A stretch of DNA of 64,000 bases from Earliella scabrosa (Eukaryota; Basidiomycota; Agaricomycetes; Polyporales; Polyporaceae): the NCBI GenBank assembly GCA_022605405.1, contig JABYQQ010000015.1, forward strand, positions 1,116,001-1,180,000, written 5' to 3'. The notes beneath the pieces were generated by a model. It saw only the letters and a program-made list of their open reading frames with translations. It did not search any database and was not told where the DNA came from. Within the stretch, counting starts at the first letter, position 1. Each line of letters begins with the position of its first letter. This document shows, one piece after another, positions 46,158 to 58,654 of this stretch. The translations under genes were made by a program, and so were the position numbers.

Positions 46158-49100
46158 ATGGATAATTCGTCCCAATATCCGCCCCTCCAGAGGCAGCTCT
46201 TCCCCTCATCCACCCTCCCGCCTCCGTCCCAGCTCCATCTCAACTCCTTTCCCCGCAACAACACCCTCCCCCCCATCTCCCAGCTCCCCACCGCCTCCCG
46301 CTACCCGCCCCCGACCTACACACACCCGTCCCTCTCCGCCACAGCCTCCCCACTCTCAGGCCACACCCTCTCCAACTCATCAACTCTTCCCTGGTCCAAC
46401 CAGCGCTCCTCCAGCTCCCGCGACGAGCCCCTACCTCCCCGCCGCCTCTCCGAATCACGACAAGAACGCGACATGGCCCGCGACTCGTCACAGGACCACC
46501 ACGTCTCCTCTGCGCACGTCAAGCACGAGCCAGAGGACAGCATGCCGTCCACTTCCGACTTTGTCAAGAAGCTCTACAAGTGCGTTTCACCTCCCATCAT
46601 TTTCAATATCCGCGTCTGACGCGCCACCCGCGCTCAACCAAGGATGCTCGAGGACACCTCCTTCCAGGACGTCGTCTCCTGGGGGCCCCACGGCGACTGC
46701 TTCGTCGTCAAGGACATGAACGAGTTCACAAAGTCCATCCTGCCACGCATGTTCAAGCACTCGAACTTTGCGTCCTTCGTACGACAACTAAACAAGTACG
46801 ACTTCCACAAGGTTCGTCTTCCTTCCTTCCTTCGGGTTCCGTCCACGTGCTGAGGGGCATGCGCGATAGGTGAAGAACACCGATGACAACCAGTTCGGCG
46901 AACATGTGAGTACCAGCTTTCTACCCCTCGTCAGCTGGGTGTGGGTCATGAGCGCGCGCTCGCGTGGTCGACTCGTAGTACGAATGCTTCATCCTGGGCG
47001 CCTACTAGTGGGCGCCATCGTGAGTGGTTCGAGCCCGCGAGGCATGTCTTGTCGTGTTCGTTTGGTCGAGTCGAGTGTCGCTTGGCTCACTAAGAAAAAA
47101 CTGAGGCGGTCGCTCTCACCCACACCTCTGCTTGACTCTTCTCATTCACTTACACACCGGCTTACGCGTACGGCTGGCAGAGCTGGACATTCCGCCATCC
47201 TGACTTCCATGCGGATCGGCGAGACGCACTTGAGAACATCAAGCGCAAGGTCCCCGCAGCACGCAAGTCGACAGGGCGCAGCGCAAACTCACCAAGCCCC
47301 TCTTCCTCAGCGACCGTCGAGGCGCTGCAGTCGCAGCTCGACCGTATGGCCCGCGACCAGGAAGAGATGGCCGCACACATCCGCTCCCTCGAGACCAACT
47401 ACCAGAACGTGCTGTCTGAGATGGTCAACTTCCAGCGCAACATGGCGCAGCAGGACGGACTCATGCAGAATTTGATACAGTACTTCTTGCAGCTGGAGAA
47501 TGGTGGGACTGTCTCCTCGTAGTTTATAATCGCGCACGCCGGAAGCTAATTTGTACTATTTGCTTTTTATGTCTCGCTTTCGCTCTCCCGTTGTGCAAAT
47601 TCCCGGACGCGTTTCTCTGGTTTCCTCGACTACCCCATCATCCGTATCGTAACTCGAACTCGAAAACTCGAACTCGCCAACTCCCCCAACCAAACGATCC
47701 GAAATCCCCCGCCTTGGACGGTCCAGGCAAGCTCAAAACGGAGCAGATCTCGAACCCGGCCCAAGGCACGTACGCCCCAGACCCGAACCCCTTCCTCCCC
47801 GCGACCGAGGCGCAGCGGATGATGGGCGCCTACCCCGACGGGGACATCGCGCGGGCCTCGCTCGCGCAGATGAACGAGATCTCGCGCCGCGCCGAGGTAG
47901 CGGGCATGACGTTCTCCACTTCCGCTTCGAACGGGGGCGGCGGTTCCGCGGGAGCGGGAGGGCAAGGAGGAGGCCCGCCGAGGCCCAGCTCGCGCGCGTC
48001 CACGATCATGGCCGCGGCCGCGGGCCTGATGCCTGGCATGGACGCTCCAGCCCGACCGATGAGCCGCCAGGACGCGCTGGCGAGGATCCAGGAGCTCACA
48101 CGGATGCGGCCCACGCCCGCCGGGGACCTCGCCCAGACCGCGGGCCAGGCCCAGGCCCAGGCCTCGTCGTCCTCGTCGTCCTCGTCTTCTCCGTCCCAGG
48201 CGCAGAAGGCGCGCCAGCAACAGCAGCAGCAACAACAACAGTCTGCGCAGGCGTCGTCGTCATCGTCGCAGGGACCAGGGGGCCCGCTGGACGCGCCGTT
48301 CGACCCGAGCACGTTCCTGATGGAGGACGCGGCGCGGTACGGGCTGAGCGTGGACCCGACGACGATGAACCACGAGGGCCTGCAGGTGTTCACGGTCGGG
48401 CACCTCCTCCCGCGCTCGAACCTCGAGGACGAGAACGGGAACTGGTCGTTTGACCCGAGCGTACTCAACCAGGTCGTCATGCCCACGCCTGAGGGCATGG
48501 GCGGGGACCCCGAGGAGGAGGGCGAGAGCTCGACAGCGGCGGCGCCTGGGGGCGTGCAGCCGACGCAGTTCCTGAATGCCCCGCCGTCGGCGGGGTCGTC
48601 GTCGGGGGGAGGGGCGGGAGGGAGGCCGGCGAGCGCGCAGACGCTGCGCGTGCGGAGGTCGACGTATGTGCCTGGGTGGGCGGTCCCGCCCAGGGTGCTC
48701 CTTGTGGACGACGATGCGGTGAGCAGGAAGGTGTCGAGCAAGTTTTTGCAGATCTTTGGGTGCACGATCGACGTTGCCGTGGATGGCGTTGGTGCGGTGA
48801 ACAAGATGAACCTCGAGAAGTACGATTTGGTGCTTATGGTGCGTGTCTCCCCCTCCCCCTCACCCTCCTACTCTTCGGCTCACGCGTCGCGCGCAGGATA
48901 TCGTGATGCCCAAGCTGGACGGCGTGTCCGCGACGTCGCTCATCCGCCAGTTCGACCACATGACGCCGATCATCTCCATGACGTCCAACTCGAAGCCCGC
49001 AGAGATCATGAAGTACTACCACTCGGGCATGAACGACCACCTGCCGAAGCCGTTCACCAAGGACGGGCTCTGGGATGTGCTCGAGAAGCACCTCACGCAC

Positions 49101-49466
49101 CTCAAGGTCATCCAGACGCTCTCGCGCGTGCCCCGCTCCGTCGGCGTGCCCCCGCTCTCCGACCCCTCCTTCGACAGCGCGCTCGCCGTGCACGCGGGCG
49201 GGTTCGCGGGGGTAGTAGGGGGCGAGGACGACGAGGGGAAGATCAACCCGCTCGCGGGGATGGGCCTGACGGACGAGCAGTACACGCTCATCCTCCAGAA
49301 CTTGGTCAACGGCGAGTCGTTCTCGGGCGTGAGCTCGCTCGAGGGCGCGAATGGGACGATTGGTGCGGGCGGGAGCGGGGCGGGCGGGGAGTCGAGCAAG
49401 CGCACGCTGGATGATGCGAGCGACGGGCGGGAGCCGAAGAGGAGCCGGTTTGAGGTTATCGAGTGA
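46158..49466 (+). CDS. SKN7: Skn7/Prr1-type transcription factor (HSF DNA-binding domain plus response-regulator receiver)
   Basis: About 876 residues, exons 46158-46579, 46643-46811, 46870-46905, 47181-47502, 47727-48838, 48897-49466, phases consistent. After a Pro/Ser-rich N terminus comes an HSF-type DNA-binding domain (about 135-235: [50 protein letters not shown]). A coiled coil follows ([18 protein letters not shown] ... [12 protein letters not shown]), then a low-complexity Gln/Ser/Gly-rich linker. The receiver domain has the acidic pair ([11 protein letters not shown]), the phospho-acceptor Asp at the exon 5/6 join ([13 protein letters not shown]), the Thr (ISMTSN) and the Lys (HLPKPF). 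In fungi this is the output regulator of the Sln1-Ypd1 phosphorelay, acting in the nucleus in oxidative, osmotic and wall stress. All receiver residues needed for phosphotransfer are present. Confidence 0.93.
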
Positions 49467-50182
49467 GCGTGCGTGCGCGGGCGCGGGCTAGCGGCAGGGT
49501 TGCTAGCGATTGGGTCGGATTCACGATGGACGGCTCGCTGGCTGACGATGTTTGGACGGACGGACGGGGGAACGGCGCACCGCGGCGAAGGAGAGGAGCG
49601 CGCCGCTGCGGGATTTCTGTGCGGACGATCGGCATTTCCAGATTTCCTGCGGCATGGACGTTCCTCCCCCGCACCCGGACATGGGGTGTGCGGATGAGCG
49701 GCCTCGAGGTCGTCGCGGGCGGATGCCTGCAGGCTGGACGACCTCGACGGTCGGCGGCGGGTGTCGACTCACTCGCACTCGCACTCGCACTCGTATGTGT
49801 CCGAAATCGCTGCTTGTATGCGCGATGACGACGGCTGCTTATGCTCTGATTCCCATGGATACCTACTACTACTATTACTGCGCTCTTCATGCACGACCCA
49901 TGTTTTCCTACATCGCTGTGTTCTCCGTGTATTTGTACGAGCGAATATATGCGCGATTCGAACATCACTGTGTGGTCAGGACTTACGGTACTGATAGACG
50001 TCGACACTTTAAGGTATGCATCCACCAGCCACAGTGGGATGTGGCTGAGCGCAAACTGCCGGCGGCGTTCACGTCTTAGATCTTAACCATGGAGCCAACA
50101 CTTGACCGGTCGACCCCGCTGCCCAACTAGTTATCGAGCCCCAACACATCCACGAGAATTGGTGAGGTATATATGCGTACAC
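49467..50182. other. convergent intergenic region between SKN7 and VPS11
   Basis: 3' ends of two genes face each other. Contains a short CTCGCA hexamer repeat at 49766-49793; nothing coding recognised. Confidence 0.45.
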
Positions 50183-53100
50183 TCATGCTACGACATCGAC
50201 CCTCGACACATTCAGCGTGCCCCTGCTGAACCCCGCCGCGAGCGCACTGAAGCCGCCCTCGTGAACCTCGGAGAGGAAGAGATCGTGCTGGTCCGCGAGC
50301 CGTTCGTTGTTCCGCCTGATCTCGCGGATCATGCCATGCTCCCGCGCGCAGTTCGGACACTCCGTCTCGTTCTCCGCCACGCATCTGGGGTGCACGAGTG
50401 TCAGTCAGGATCTGGAGTTCGGAGGAGGAGGGCATGCGACGGCGAGGGGATGGCACGCACCGTTGGTGGTAGCTGTGGTTGCACATGAAGTGCACGGCGG
50501 GGAGGTCGAGCCCGCCCTGGCACGCCGAGCACTGCGTGACGTGGAACACGCGCGGACGGTCTGGGTCGGAAAGCTCCTCGACCTGGCGGAGCTTCGCCTG
50601 CGTCTCCGTGCGGTACGACGCAATGAGCTGCTGGTCCTGTTTCGTCTCTGTAAGTACCTTCCTCATACCAACGACGATCGAGAGAAGGATGGCGCACCGT
50701 CTCCACCTCCTGGCGCGCGGTCTTGATGCGCGCCATGAGCCACTCCTTGACGAGCCCGACGCTCGCGACGCCGTTCCGGCTCAGCACCTGCACGACGCTC
50801 ACGGGCGGCATCAGCTTCTCCTCGTCGATCACCCGGAGCACGGCGACGACGTCCTCCCTGTGCTTCGCGAGCAGCGCGGGCGTGCTCGTGAGGAAGCGCA
50901 GGACGAGCGGGTACAGCTGCGGCCGGCCGGGACCGTACTGCTGCAGGCGGCGGACGACCTCCGCGCTCGCGTCCGCGTCGCCATCGTGGTGCCGGTCGAT
51001 GAAGAAGCGGACGACGTCCTCGTGCATGCCCATGCGCTCCCAGAGGAGCACGAGACCCGAGGTGAAGCCGCGCGTCGAGCAAAGGATGAGCGCGTGCGTC
51101 GGGTCGTACGGCAGGCTCGTGTTCTGGAGAAGTGCGAGCGCCTTTGGCGGCCCGCTCGCGACGCCGGCATTGGGGGAGCCTGATTGCGACTGCGACAGGT
51201 ACAGCTCGAAGAGCGTGTTCCAGACCGCGGCTTGGTCCCGCTTCTCTGCCTGCTCGTCTGCGTTCGGATCGGTGTCGACCGGGAAAGGCTCTGAGGTGTT
51301 TTCCACAGCTTGGCCCCACCGCTTGCGCGCGACGGTCTCGAGGAAACGCACGAAGTGGCCGGTGTGGTCGACAAAGTGGGCAAAGTAGAGACGCGGTGAG
51401 GGGCGCTTGACGGCGGTTGTGCGGGCCTTCGCGAGTGTCGCGGTCGTAGGCGTGCCAGGCGGGGAATTCGAGGTACGAGAAGCGTCGACCGTGGAATCAG
51501 GACGTGCGGACTCGGGTCGAACGGTGCTGGATTGCGCGGTGGGTGTCGGAGCTGTGTCGGCGGGAGATGGAAGGCTGGCGATGGATGCGCGGTTCAGAGC
51601 GAGATAGGATAGGTAGGATGACCCTCCGGGTTGCCTGGCGGGAGCGACCTCTTGCTCCTCGGTCTCAATCGTGAGGGGGGAGAGGCTGGTGCAGATGTCG
51701 ATGAGCAAGTCCGTGGTCTCCTCGGGGAGGTTGGCAAGCATCGCACGGCCATACCGAGCCAGGTTGCTCTCGGCCTGTGGAAGAGTGATGAGCGACGTCT
51801 GATGCACTCCATTGCAACTGCAGATCTTACTGCTTCAGCCCCGAGCCTCCTGAGATATAGAAGCGCGTCCTTGTAGTTACCAGCGTCTTCAATCTGTATC
51901 CGCAGATAGTCTTCGTGACGTTCGTATTTCTTTGCTAGGTACGACGCGTGCTCAAAATAGCCCGCTTGCCGACACACTCGGATAGCGGTGTCAAGGTCGA
52001 AGGGGAGCTCATCCTTGCTGCCGTCCCCGGTGGTGCGCAGAGACTCGCGTTTGATGAAGCTGTCCAGACGGCTGACGTCTTTCAGCTTGGTATAGGTGTT
52101 CAGGAGGAGAGTGGTGTGATCGGAATTGGCGAGACCTAGTGAGTGGAGCTCTTGCAAGTACGTCACAAGGTTGTGTATCCGTTGAGCATCCAGGAACTGC
52201 GAGTACGAGAGTTCATGCGTGAACGAATATACCAAGATACTAACTCACCTTCCGGATGACGTAGCTTGGTTGGACGTAGCGTATGGTTTGTATGTATTGC
52301 GCCATCGCACCGTCGTAGTCGCCCTTCGTGTAGAGGTGGTCACCATACTGCTTGTGGATGTCAGCTATATGCGACTCGTCGAGTTTCTGCGTTTCGGCAA
52401 TATTGAGCGCAAGCAGATACAATCCTTTCCGATACAGCATGTCCAGTTTGGCCGACGTAGGTTTCTCCTCCAGACACATCAGCTACAAATGCGATGTCAG
52501 TACTTGCTGTCTCCGACAATCGTGAACAGGAGCACACCTTGCCGTCGTTAGACAAGACGTACAGCTTCCCCCACGCAGAGAAGATCTCCCGGACGCCCAG
52601 AGTGAACGTACCGGAATGCGCCACGAACTTGTTCTCCGGGTCGAACACGGTCACTTTGGTAACATCTGACCCTGGCGGCGCAACATTCTTCGCGACGAAG
52701 TTCCGCACAGTCGCCGACGCGGCGGAGGCTGAAGGCGTGAATGGTGGCGAGACGATGACAATGTAATTTCGATGAGTGTGAATCTTGGACTTCATCCCTA
52801 CGATGCGCGATGAGGCACAATCCCTAGACATGCGCTGCAGTGCACTCACCCTCGTACGCATAGCAAGACCCGCGGCTCTCCGTTCCACACAGATATATAG
52901 CCTCATCTCGCGCCACAACGATCTCATGTGCTTTCCAGTCCATGGTCGCGCAGCCTAGACCAGCCCCAATCTCGTCGACGACTGCAGGGGTCCCTCCGCT
53001 GCCCTTCCCCGATGCCTGATAGCAGAGCACATGGTTCGTCGTGACAATGAAGAGATATACGTTGGGGCTCTCGTCTGTTGGCTCCCGGAAGCCGAGACCG

Positions 53101-53899
53101 GTGATGGGTTCGGTGGGAGACTCGTGTATGACACGAGGCTTGGGGAGGGTGGTCAGTGACCCGGAGGAAGAGTAGATGGACTGGTCGAGGTGACGGTAGA
53201 GGATGACGGTTCCGTCTCCAAGACCGATTGCGAGATGGGATAATGTGGCAGAGAGGGCGATGGTGGAGACCTGCGTACGCGCTCAGGAGAGCCAATGAGG
53301 GGGATGTCATACGACGTACGGGATGTGGTCGGTTACCGCTCTGTACCTTGGCGGAGCGCAGGAGAAGGGGCGTGCCTGTCTTCTTGTCGAAGGTCTGAAG
53401 GTCCCATACCTTCAAGAACGGATGTCGCGCTGCATCCTCTTCCTGGTACGGCTCGCGTTGAGAACAGCACACCGCCGGACACAGTACGACGCACCCCGAG
53501 TGTGATGAGCATGCCCCTGCGCTCTGCCATATGGGTTACTCGCCCTCCAGTGTGCGCAATCCAGCTCTTGGCGATCTCAAAGTCCCGAGTCAACAGGTAG
53601 ACGCTGCCATGGATGTCCGCTACAACGAGGCCCGCGGAAGACGAGAGAATCGTCGAGATTTCTGGGGTTTTCTGCATGCATTGGTCAAGGGCGCATGAGA
53701 CGTGAGGGAGCTACAAACCGTACCTGGAACACCTCAGGTGCGCTGCCCAGGTCATGGATATCCTTCACCGGGACGACGTCGAAGAATGGGTATTGTCTCC
53801 ACTGCCAAACGATTCGGTCGGGATTGTGACGCGTGTTTGGACTCGTCATGTACTCACTGCAGGTGCCGCCGCGCTTGCCATTGCTGAAGCTTGTGCCAT
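50183..53899 (-). CDS. VPS11: Vps11 (Pep5), RING subunit of HOPS and CORVET tethering complexes
   Basis: About 1,000 residues in roughly eleven exons; the first is 53899-53858, the last ends at 50183. An N-terminal beta-propeller region begins WRQYPFFDVVPVKD and includes GLVVADIHGSVYLL, FLKVWDLQTFDK and LAIGLGDGTVILYRH. A clathrin-repeat-like alpha-solenoid follows (LDMLYRKGLYLLALNIAE, YGDHLYTKGDYDGAMAQYI, ALLYLRRLGAEA, YFAHFVDHTGHFVRFLE). The C-terminal RING spans the last intron (QCSACQGGLDLPAVHFMC, HSYHQRC, ECPNC). Vps11 is shared by CORVET and HOPS and acts in endosome and vacuole fusion. The solenoid order and the RING are diagnostic. Internal splice sites were inferred from frame continuity, and small-scale errors are likely. 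Confidence 0.9.
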
Positions 53900-54323
53900 G
53901 GTCGTGTCCACAACGCGCGGAGGGTAGTTCTGAGTAACTAACAGTCTTTGTGACGACTACGAGCCTGACCAGCCAAGTGAGCTAGAAAGGGAACAGATCC
54001 AGATCCAGGCGGACTGCAGCAAGGAAAGATGGAGGTCAATGTCCAAGGCCAAGAACGTCACTGTAGTCAAATTATGTCCCTTCATTATCCGATCTTACCG
54101 GGAAAGTTACCCTCGTACAGACGACTACTACTTAGTTACTGATCAAAGTTATTGACTCGAGTAAGAACCATCTGGCGCCCGTTGCGTCCCGTAATCCGCC
54201 GCGTTTACAACAGGTTTTCCTACATCCACCACCACCACTCCCTTCGCTGTACGTCCTCCTCGTCGTCTTCCTAGCCGTTCGTATCGTCAACTCCAACGCT
54301 CACGTTCACAGGCATCGTCAATC
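53900..54323. promoter_or_regulatory. divergent promoter of VPS11 and ATP synthase subunit j genes
   Basis: The two start codons lie 424 bp apart on opposite strands with no other gene between them. CT-rich tracts precede the plus-strand start; no TATA box stands out. Confidence 0.5.
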
Positions 54324-54619
54324 ATGAGCTTCCTTGGTCTCCGCAAGTGGCCCACTCCCGCAAGTCCCATCCCAACATCCCGTATTCAATCGTTTAACCT
54401 TCCCCCTCTCAGGTCGCAAAGCCGATGTGGCCTTTCATCAGCGCGAGTCTGTTGACGTGGTTCTTGGTGGGGAAGATGCAGGACATGGGTGTCAAGTGTG
54501 AGTCCGTCCGTCTTGCGCAGTCAGCGTCGTGTTAACGTGCCACGTCTCCAGCGGAGGGCTTCCGCAACGACCCCCGCAACCCGTATGCTGCGCAAATCGC
54601 GAAGCAGTCTCACCACTAG
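54324..54619 (+). CDS. ATP18: mitochondrial ATP synthase subunit j (Atp18)
   Basis: 62 residues, exons 54324-54359, 54413-54497, 54552-54619. The product starts MSFLGLRKWPTP, then VAKPMWPFISASLLTWFLV forms the single inner-membrane helix, and FRNDPRNPYAAQIAK closes the protein. The PTP before the helix and the NDPRNP near the C terminus match the subunit i/j family of F1Fo-ATP synthase (Fo, dimer interface). The first intron has a GC donor (CCC|GCAAGT) and a normal AG acceptor. The only nearby GT donor would delete the conserved WPTP. The gene is too short and too spliced to appear as a long open frame. Confidence 0.9.
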
Positions 54620-55333
54620 ACAAACCTATCCTGTACTACGCCCGCAGTAGAGCAATCCAACCGGTGTTGACGCGCCGCTGGCTGCCTGACAGACGTTTGC
54701 TGCGTGCCGAAGCTATTCGCAATCAGCCCGTACAGTGCGCGTTGCGCATGCTTCCCTCAACTGAATACACGTGAATGCGGTCATGTTCGGATGGTGTGTA
54801 TGCAGTCGATGCACAATGAGAATATTGTACCGAAGAGAGACTGAGACATTGGCCATAACGCATGCCCAGTAAGTCGTCTTAACCCCGGTAACTGTATCGT
54901 ACGGCTATCCAGGCCTCTCGTCTACCCCTCATCCTGACTGCCATGGAGTTCTGCCTTACCTCAGTCTGGATCAATGTCGGCCTGCATTCCGTATCGCTAA
55001 GTCTCTCGATCACTGCAACGAGGTACCAACGATGGGAGTGGTGACAGATAGTGACTCGGTGAGTGTCGATTCCCTCGGACACAGGTACACCGAGCTGAAC
55101 TAGGACGTGCGTCGTGCGCGCAGCCCGACTGGCGCAATTAGAATCTAGCGGGCGCCCGCGTGTGTGAGCGGCATTGCGCCACAAGGGCGGAATGTTGGAG
55201 GCAGTGCCGCTTCTGCAGCAATATCCGACGTGTCATCATCAACATCGGAGGCACTAGGTTTTGGACGTCTGTATAAAGTGTGCGCATTCCGCAAGGTGTC
55301 GACTCCATCCACAGCAGTCCTCTATCCCTCATC
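54620..55333. other. intergenic between ATP18 and the Rossmann-fold gene
   Basis: No coding exon recognised. Contains the TATA box of the downstream gene. Confidence 0.4.
55272..55277 (+). promoter_or_regulatory. TATA box of the Rossmann-fold gene
   Basis: TATAAA about 60 nt upstream of the ATG at 55334. Confidence 0.55.
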
Positions 55334-56299
55334 ATGAACGTCCTCTCACTCGGCGCATCCCAGAACATTGGCTACTATACCGCTCTGAGGCTCCTGAGTA
55401 CGGGACACCCCTTTCCGCGTTATCATCCCCACTCACACCTGATCTTCGTGTAGAACAAGGAGCGAATGTCACATTCCTGCTTCGCAGACCAAGCGTGTTC
55501 GACAATGACGCGGACATTCAGCCTTACATCAAGAGCGGAAAGGCACGACTCGTCCCCGGCGACGCCTTGAAGGCAGACGACGTCCGCAAAGTCTGGCAGA
55601 GCGCACTCGACGCTGGTCAGGGCATCGTCGACCTAGTCATCTTCACTCTCGGTCAGTGTCTCAGTAGCATTACCCCTTGTCCCACCTCGTTCGCTGACAC
55701 CCCTCTTTGCAGGCGGGAAACCGAACTTCTCCCTCTCGCGAGGCGTGTACATGGACCCGGCCGACCTCTGCACTCGTTCTCTCCTCACCCTGCTCACGAC
55801 CATCCCCGACGCGCTCCGCGTGCCCGACGCGCAGCCGCGCTTCGTCTGCGTCACCTCCAACGGCATCCTGCCCGAGTCGCACGCGAAGATCCCGTTCGCG
55901 ATCCGGCCCATCTACACCTACATGCTCCCCGCCCCGCACGCCGACAAGTTCGGGATGGAGCGCGTGCTCGCGCACTGTACTGGGACACCGTGGACGGCGG
56001 GTAAGGAGCCGCAGTCGGAGATCCTGCCTGAGGGGTGGAGGGATACACCCGGGCTGTTCCGCGAGGGCGAGATGAAGCATTTGGTCATCATCCAACCCGC
56101 GATGCTGACGGACGGCAAGTGTCGCGGAGATGAGGTCGAGGCGGAGGGGAAGGGCAAGGCGCCGTACCGGACGACCGTCACCGACGAGTTCACTGATGCC
56201 TACCGGGTGTCCAGGCAGGATGTTGGGCACTTCATCGCGCAGGACGTTGTGCCCAATTGGAGCAAGTGGGAAGGCAAGAGTGTGGTCGTTGCGTACTGA
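55334..56299 (+). CDS. NAD(P)-binding Rossmann-fold (atypical SDR-like) protein
   Basis: 282 residues, exons 55334-55397, 55454-55651, 55713-56299, phases consistent. The N terminus is a dinucleotide-binding beta-alpha-beta unit (MNVLSLGASQNIGYYTALRLL), followed by VTFLLRRPSVF, where the Arg pair suggests NADP preference. ARLVPGDALKADDV and IVDLVIFTLGGKP follow, then RFVCVTSNGIL. This is the layout of atypical short-chain dehydrogenases/NAD(P)H-binding proteins. No clear YxxxK catalytic pair is visible, so it may be a non-catalytic or isomerase-type member. Substrate unknown. No signal or membrane segment, so it is probably cytosolic. Confidence 0.78.
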
Positions 56300-56425
56300 G
56301 TGGACGTGGATGATGGCACGCGCGGAGTGTTTTCTACAGCTGTATAATTTGTAACGGACTCACGACTCAGATTTCACTATGTGAACAATATGGGTGGACT
56401 GTGGACATAAGTCAGATGCGTTCGC

Positions 56426-58100
56426 CTACGTACGCCGTGCGAAGTCGTGCAGGATGTCGACGAACGGTCGTCGCCGCTTCGCGGTATCGAACGCTTGGGC
56501 ATGGTCGATGTCCGGGTAATACAACACCTCCAGCCGATCCTGCTTCCACCTGCACTTCGGCTCGCGCTCCTCCCCGGTCAGATACTGCCAAACCTCCCTC
56601 GAGTCGACGATCTGGTCCAGCCCGCTGAGGAGCACCGCGACGTCTTTGCCCTCGAGATCCTCCTTCCACAGGACGTTCTCCGCCCAGAAGAAGTGCCGCG
56701 CAAGCACGCGGGCCACGTCCGGATCCCGGCTCGCGAAGTACCACAGCTGCCACTCGTTCGCGGTGCGCGGCGGGCGGTACACGAAGTTGTATGCGACGGG
56801 GGGCAGGTGCAGGAGGAAGGGGATCGGGTCCGCGAAGAACCATGCGGTCACCCGCTTGCTCACCTCGGGGTCACGCAGCATGTGCGCCGCGACGATGGTG
56901 CCATATGAGTGCGCTGCGACGACGACGCGGGGGATGGAGTGGGCGTCGAGCAGCTGCTGGAGCGCGGCGAGTGTCGCAGTGCGGGATGGAGGGGGCTTGG
57001 TGATGCGCATGCTGATGGCGAGGTTCTCGACTGCGATGATTCCGACGTCTGGATCGGCAGCGATGAGATCGCGGAAGAAGGGGACGTAGGGCCAGAGACC
57101 GATCTGTTGCTGTCGGTGAGTCAGTGGCTCAGGTCACTTGATGTTCGTCCACTTACGCCGATCCCGTGTAGGAACAGGATGGGGTCCTTAGTGGTAGAAC
57201 GGTGTGGCCTGAGCCAATAAACGATATCTGGATGGGGTGACTTCTTGGAGGAGAGGGTGAACGGTCGGGGTGGGAAACAAGGTGACCATCTACTCGGCGA
57301 ATAGTGTCGGAAGCCGCTGCTGAACATTGAAGTGGTGGCTATGGTATCAACGACAGCGACGATCTGGCGCGCGGTGTTATGCTACAGAGGATAGATGCGC
57401 TAATACATTTCACTCACGAAATACCAGACGAGCGGTCTATGGACCGCGTGTACGGGGTCGAGCGTGATCTTCATACAACGAATCTGCTCGTCCCAGCCTT
57501 GCTCTAACTTGCGGCCTAGCAGTTGTTCTATCTTGAGCACATACCCTTCGATCTCTTCGGCCCATTCTTCCCTCACATCAGCTCGCGCGGTACCAAAGAT
57601 GGCCCACAAGAGCCACTCCACCATGTTCTCGCGCTTGATGTGCTCGTGAGATGTAGAGAAGAACCACCCCGCGGCCATATTGCCTTCGTGCACTCGAGAA
57701 AAGCATTTCGCGAACAGCGACTCGCGTTCCTCCCGTGCAGGAAGTGGGGGATGGATTGTGGCCTGTGAAGCAAACAGTGTAAACGAGCACACATTTAGCA
57801 CTCCCGAATGTCCGCCTTGAACAACTCATGATTACTATGGATCGATCAACTCACCTTCTGAAGTAGCCGATTTCGTGGCAGGAAGACCAAGAGGTAGAAC
57901 GCGGCTTCAGCAACGGCGTATGCTCCTAGAAATTTTGACCATAGAAAGTGACCACGGTAGTAGCTGAATCCGAGGTACACGATACTGAGAGGCGCGACAA
58001 GTCGTAGACCGATGATGCAGAGACGGATGAAGATGTACTCGGGTACAGATGTCGGAACTTTTGAGCGTCTATCGGGATGCATCCCGATGGCCTTTTGCAT
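56426..58100 (-). CDS. membrane-anchored alpha/beta hydrolase
   Basis: About 491 residues, exons 58100-57855, 57762-57418, 57363-57157, 57103-56426; all introns are in phase 0. The N-terminal 80 residues contain two hydrophobic helices (FIRLCIIGLRLVAPLSIVYL, FLGAYAVAEAAFYLLVFL). The catalytic domain has the oxyanion segment ILFLHGIG, the nucleophile elbow AHSYGT, an acid region (SGLDQIVD) and the His in YYPDIDHAQAF, so the Ser-Asp-His triad looks complete. It is tail to tail with the Rossmann-fold gene (126 bp apart). An in-frame Met at 58082 is an alternative start. Likely a lipase or esterase at an internal membrane; the substrate cannot be inferred. Confidence 0.83.
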
Positions 58101-58654
58101 CCGGATGCACTTACTATCTCCCTATCGAGAATATCACGACACTTAGTTGCACCATAAAACTGTAGTATGATACTGTATGACTGCACTATACGACCTACTT
58201 GCCAGGAGATGGAGCGTAGCAATGTCAGGAGGAGGCGAAAGTTGGGCGCTTAATGGCCTTTCCTCCAGATACCCGTGGGAAAGTTCCGACAGACCGGCCA
58301 ATCATGACGGTAGTGTATTGAGTGGTGCTGCTATCTGGGCTTGGTATATACGCTGGCCCACGACGACTTCATCATCGTGGAGCGTGGTCTTGCCCACCTC
58401 GAGGTCGTTGTCGACGATGCCGGTACAGTCCGGTACCGAGGCCGACGGACTTACAATGTCCGACACGACTCCGGCCCTCCGGGGCCTGAGACGGGAGGGA
58501 TAATCTAGACTCCGACAGTCGCCGCCTCAAGCGAGCTCTGCATTGCAAACTTTCCCGCGCTCGGTCTCTCAACGACGTCGCCCTCCGCCCCCTCCAACAA
58601 AAGCATACTCCTGCCCACTTGCGCCTCTGAGACAGACAGCGCCTTGCGGCAACG
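58101..58654. promoter_or_regulatory. divergent promoter of the hydrolase and BuGZ-like genes
   Basis: Start codons of the two genes are about 555 bp apart on opposite strands. No other gene seen. Confidence 0.45.

Noticed and set aside
47020..47045. tRNA B-box-like GGTTCGAGCCC
   Set aside because: Lies in intron 3 of SKN7 with no A box, acceptor stem or anticodon arm at the proper distance.
47830..48804. Long minus-strand ORF opposite SKN7
   Set aside because: Mirror of a GC-rich low-complexity coding region; Cys/Pro-rich composition and no domain. The plus strand has a complete, conserved gene.
50479..51388. Plus-strand ORFs opposite VPS11
   Set aside because: Antisense of conserved solenoid coding sequence; no motif of their own.
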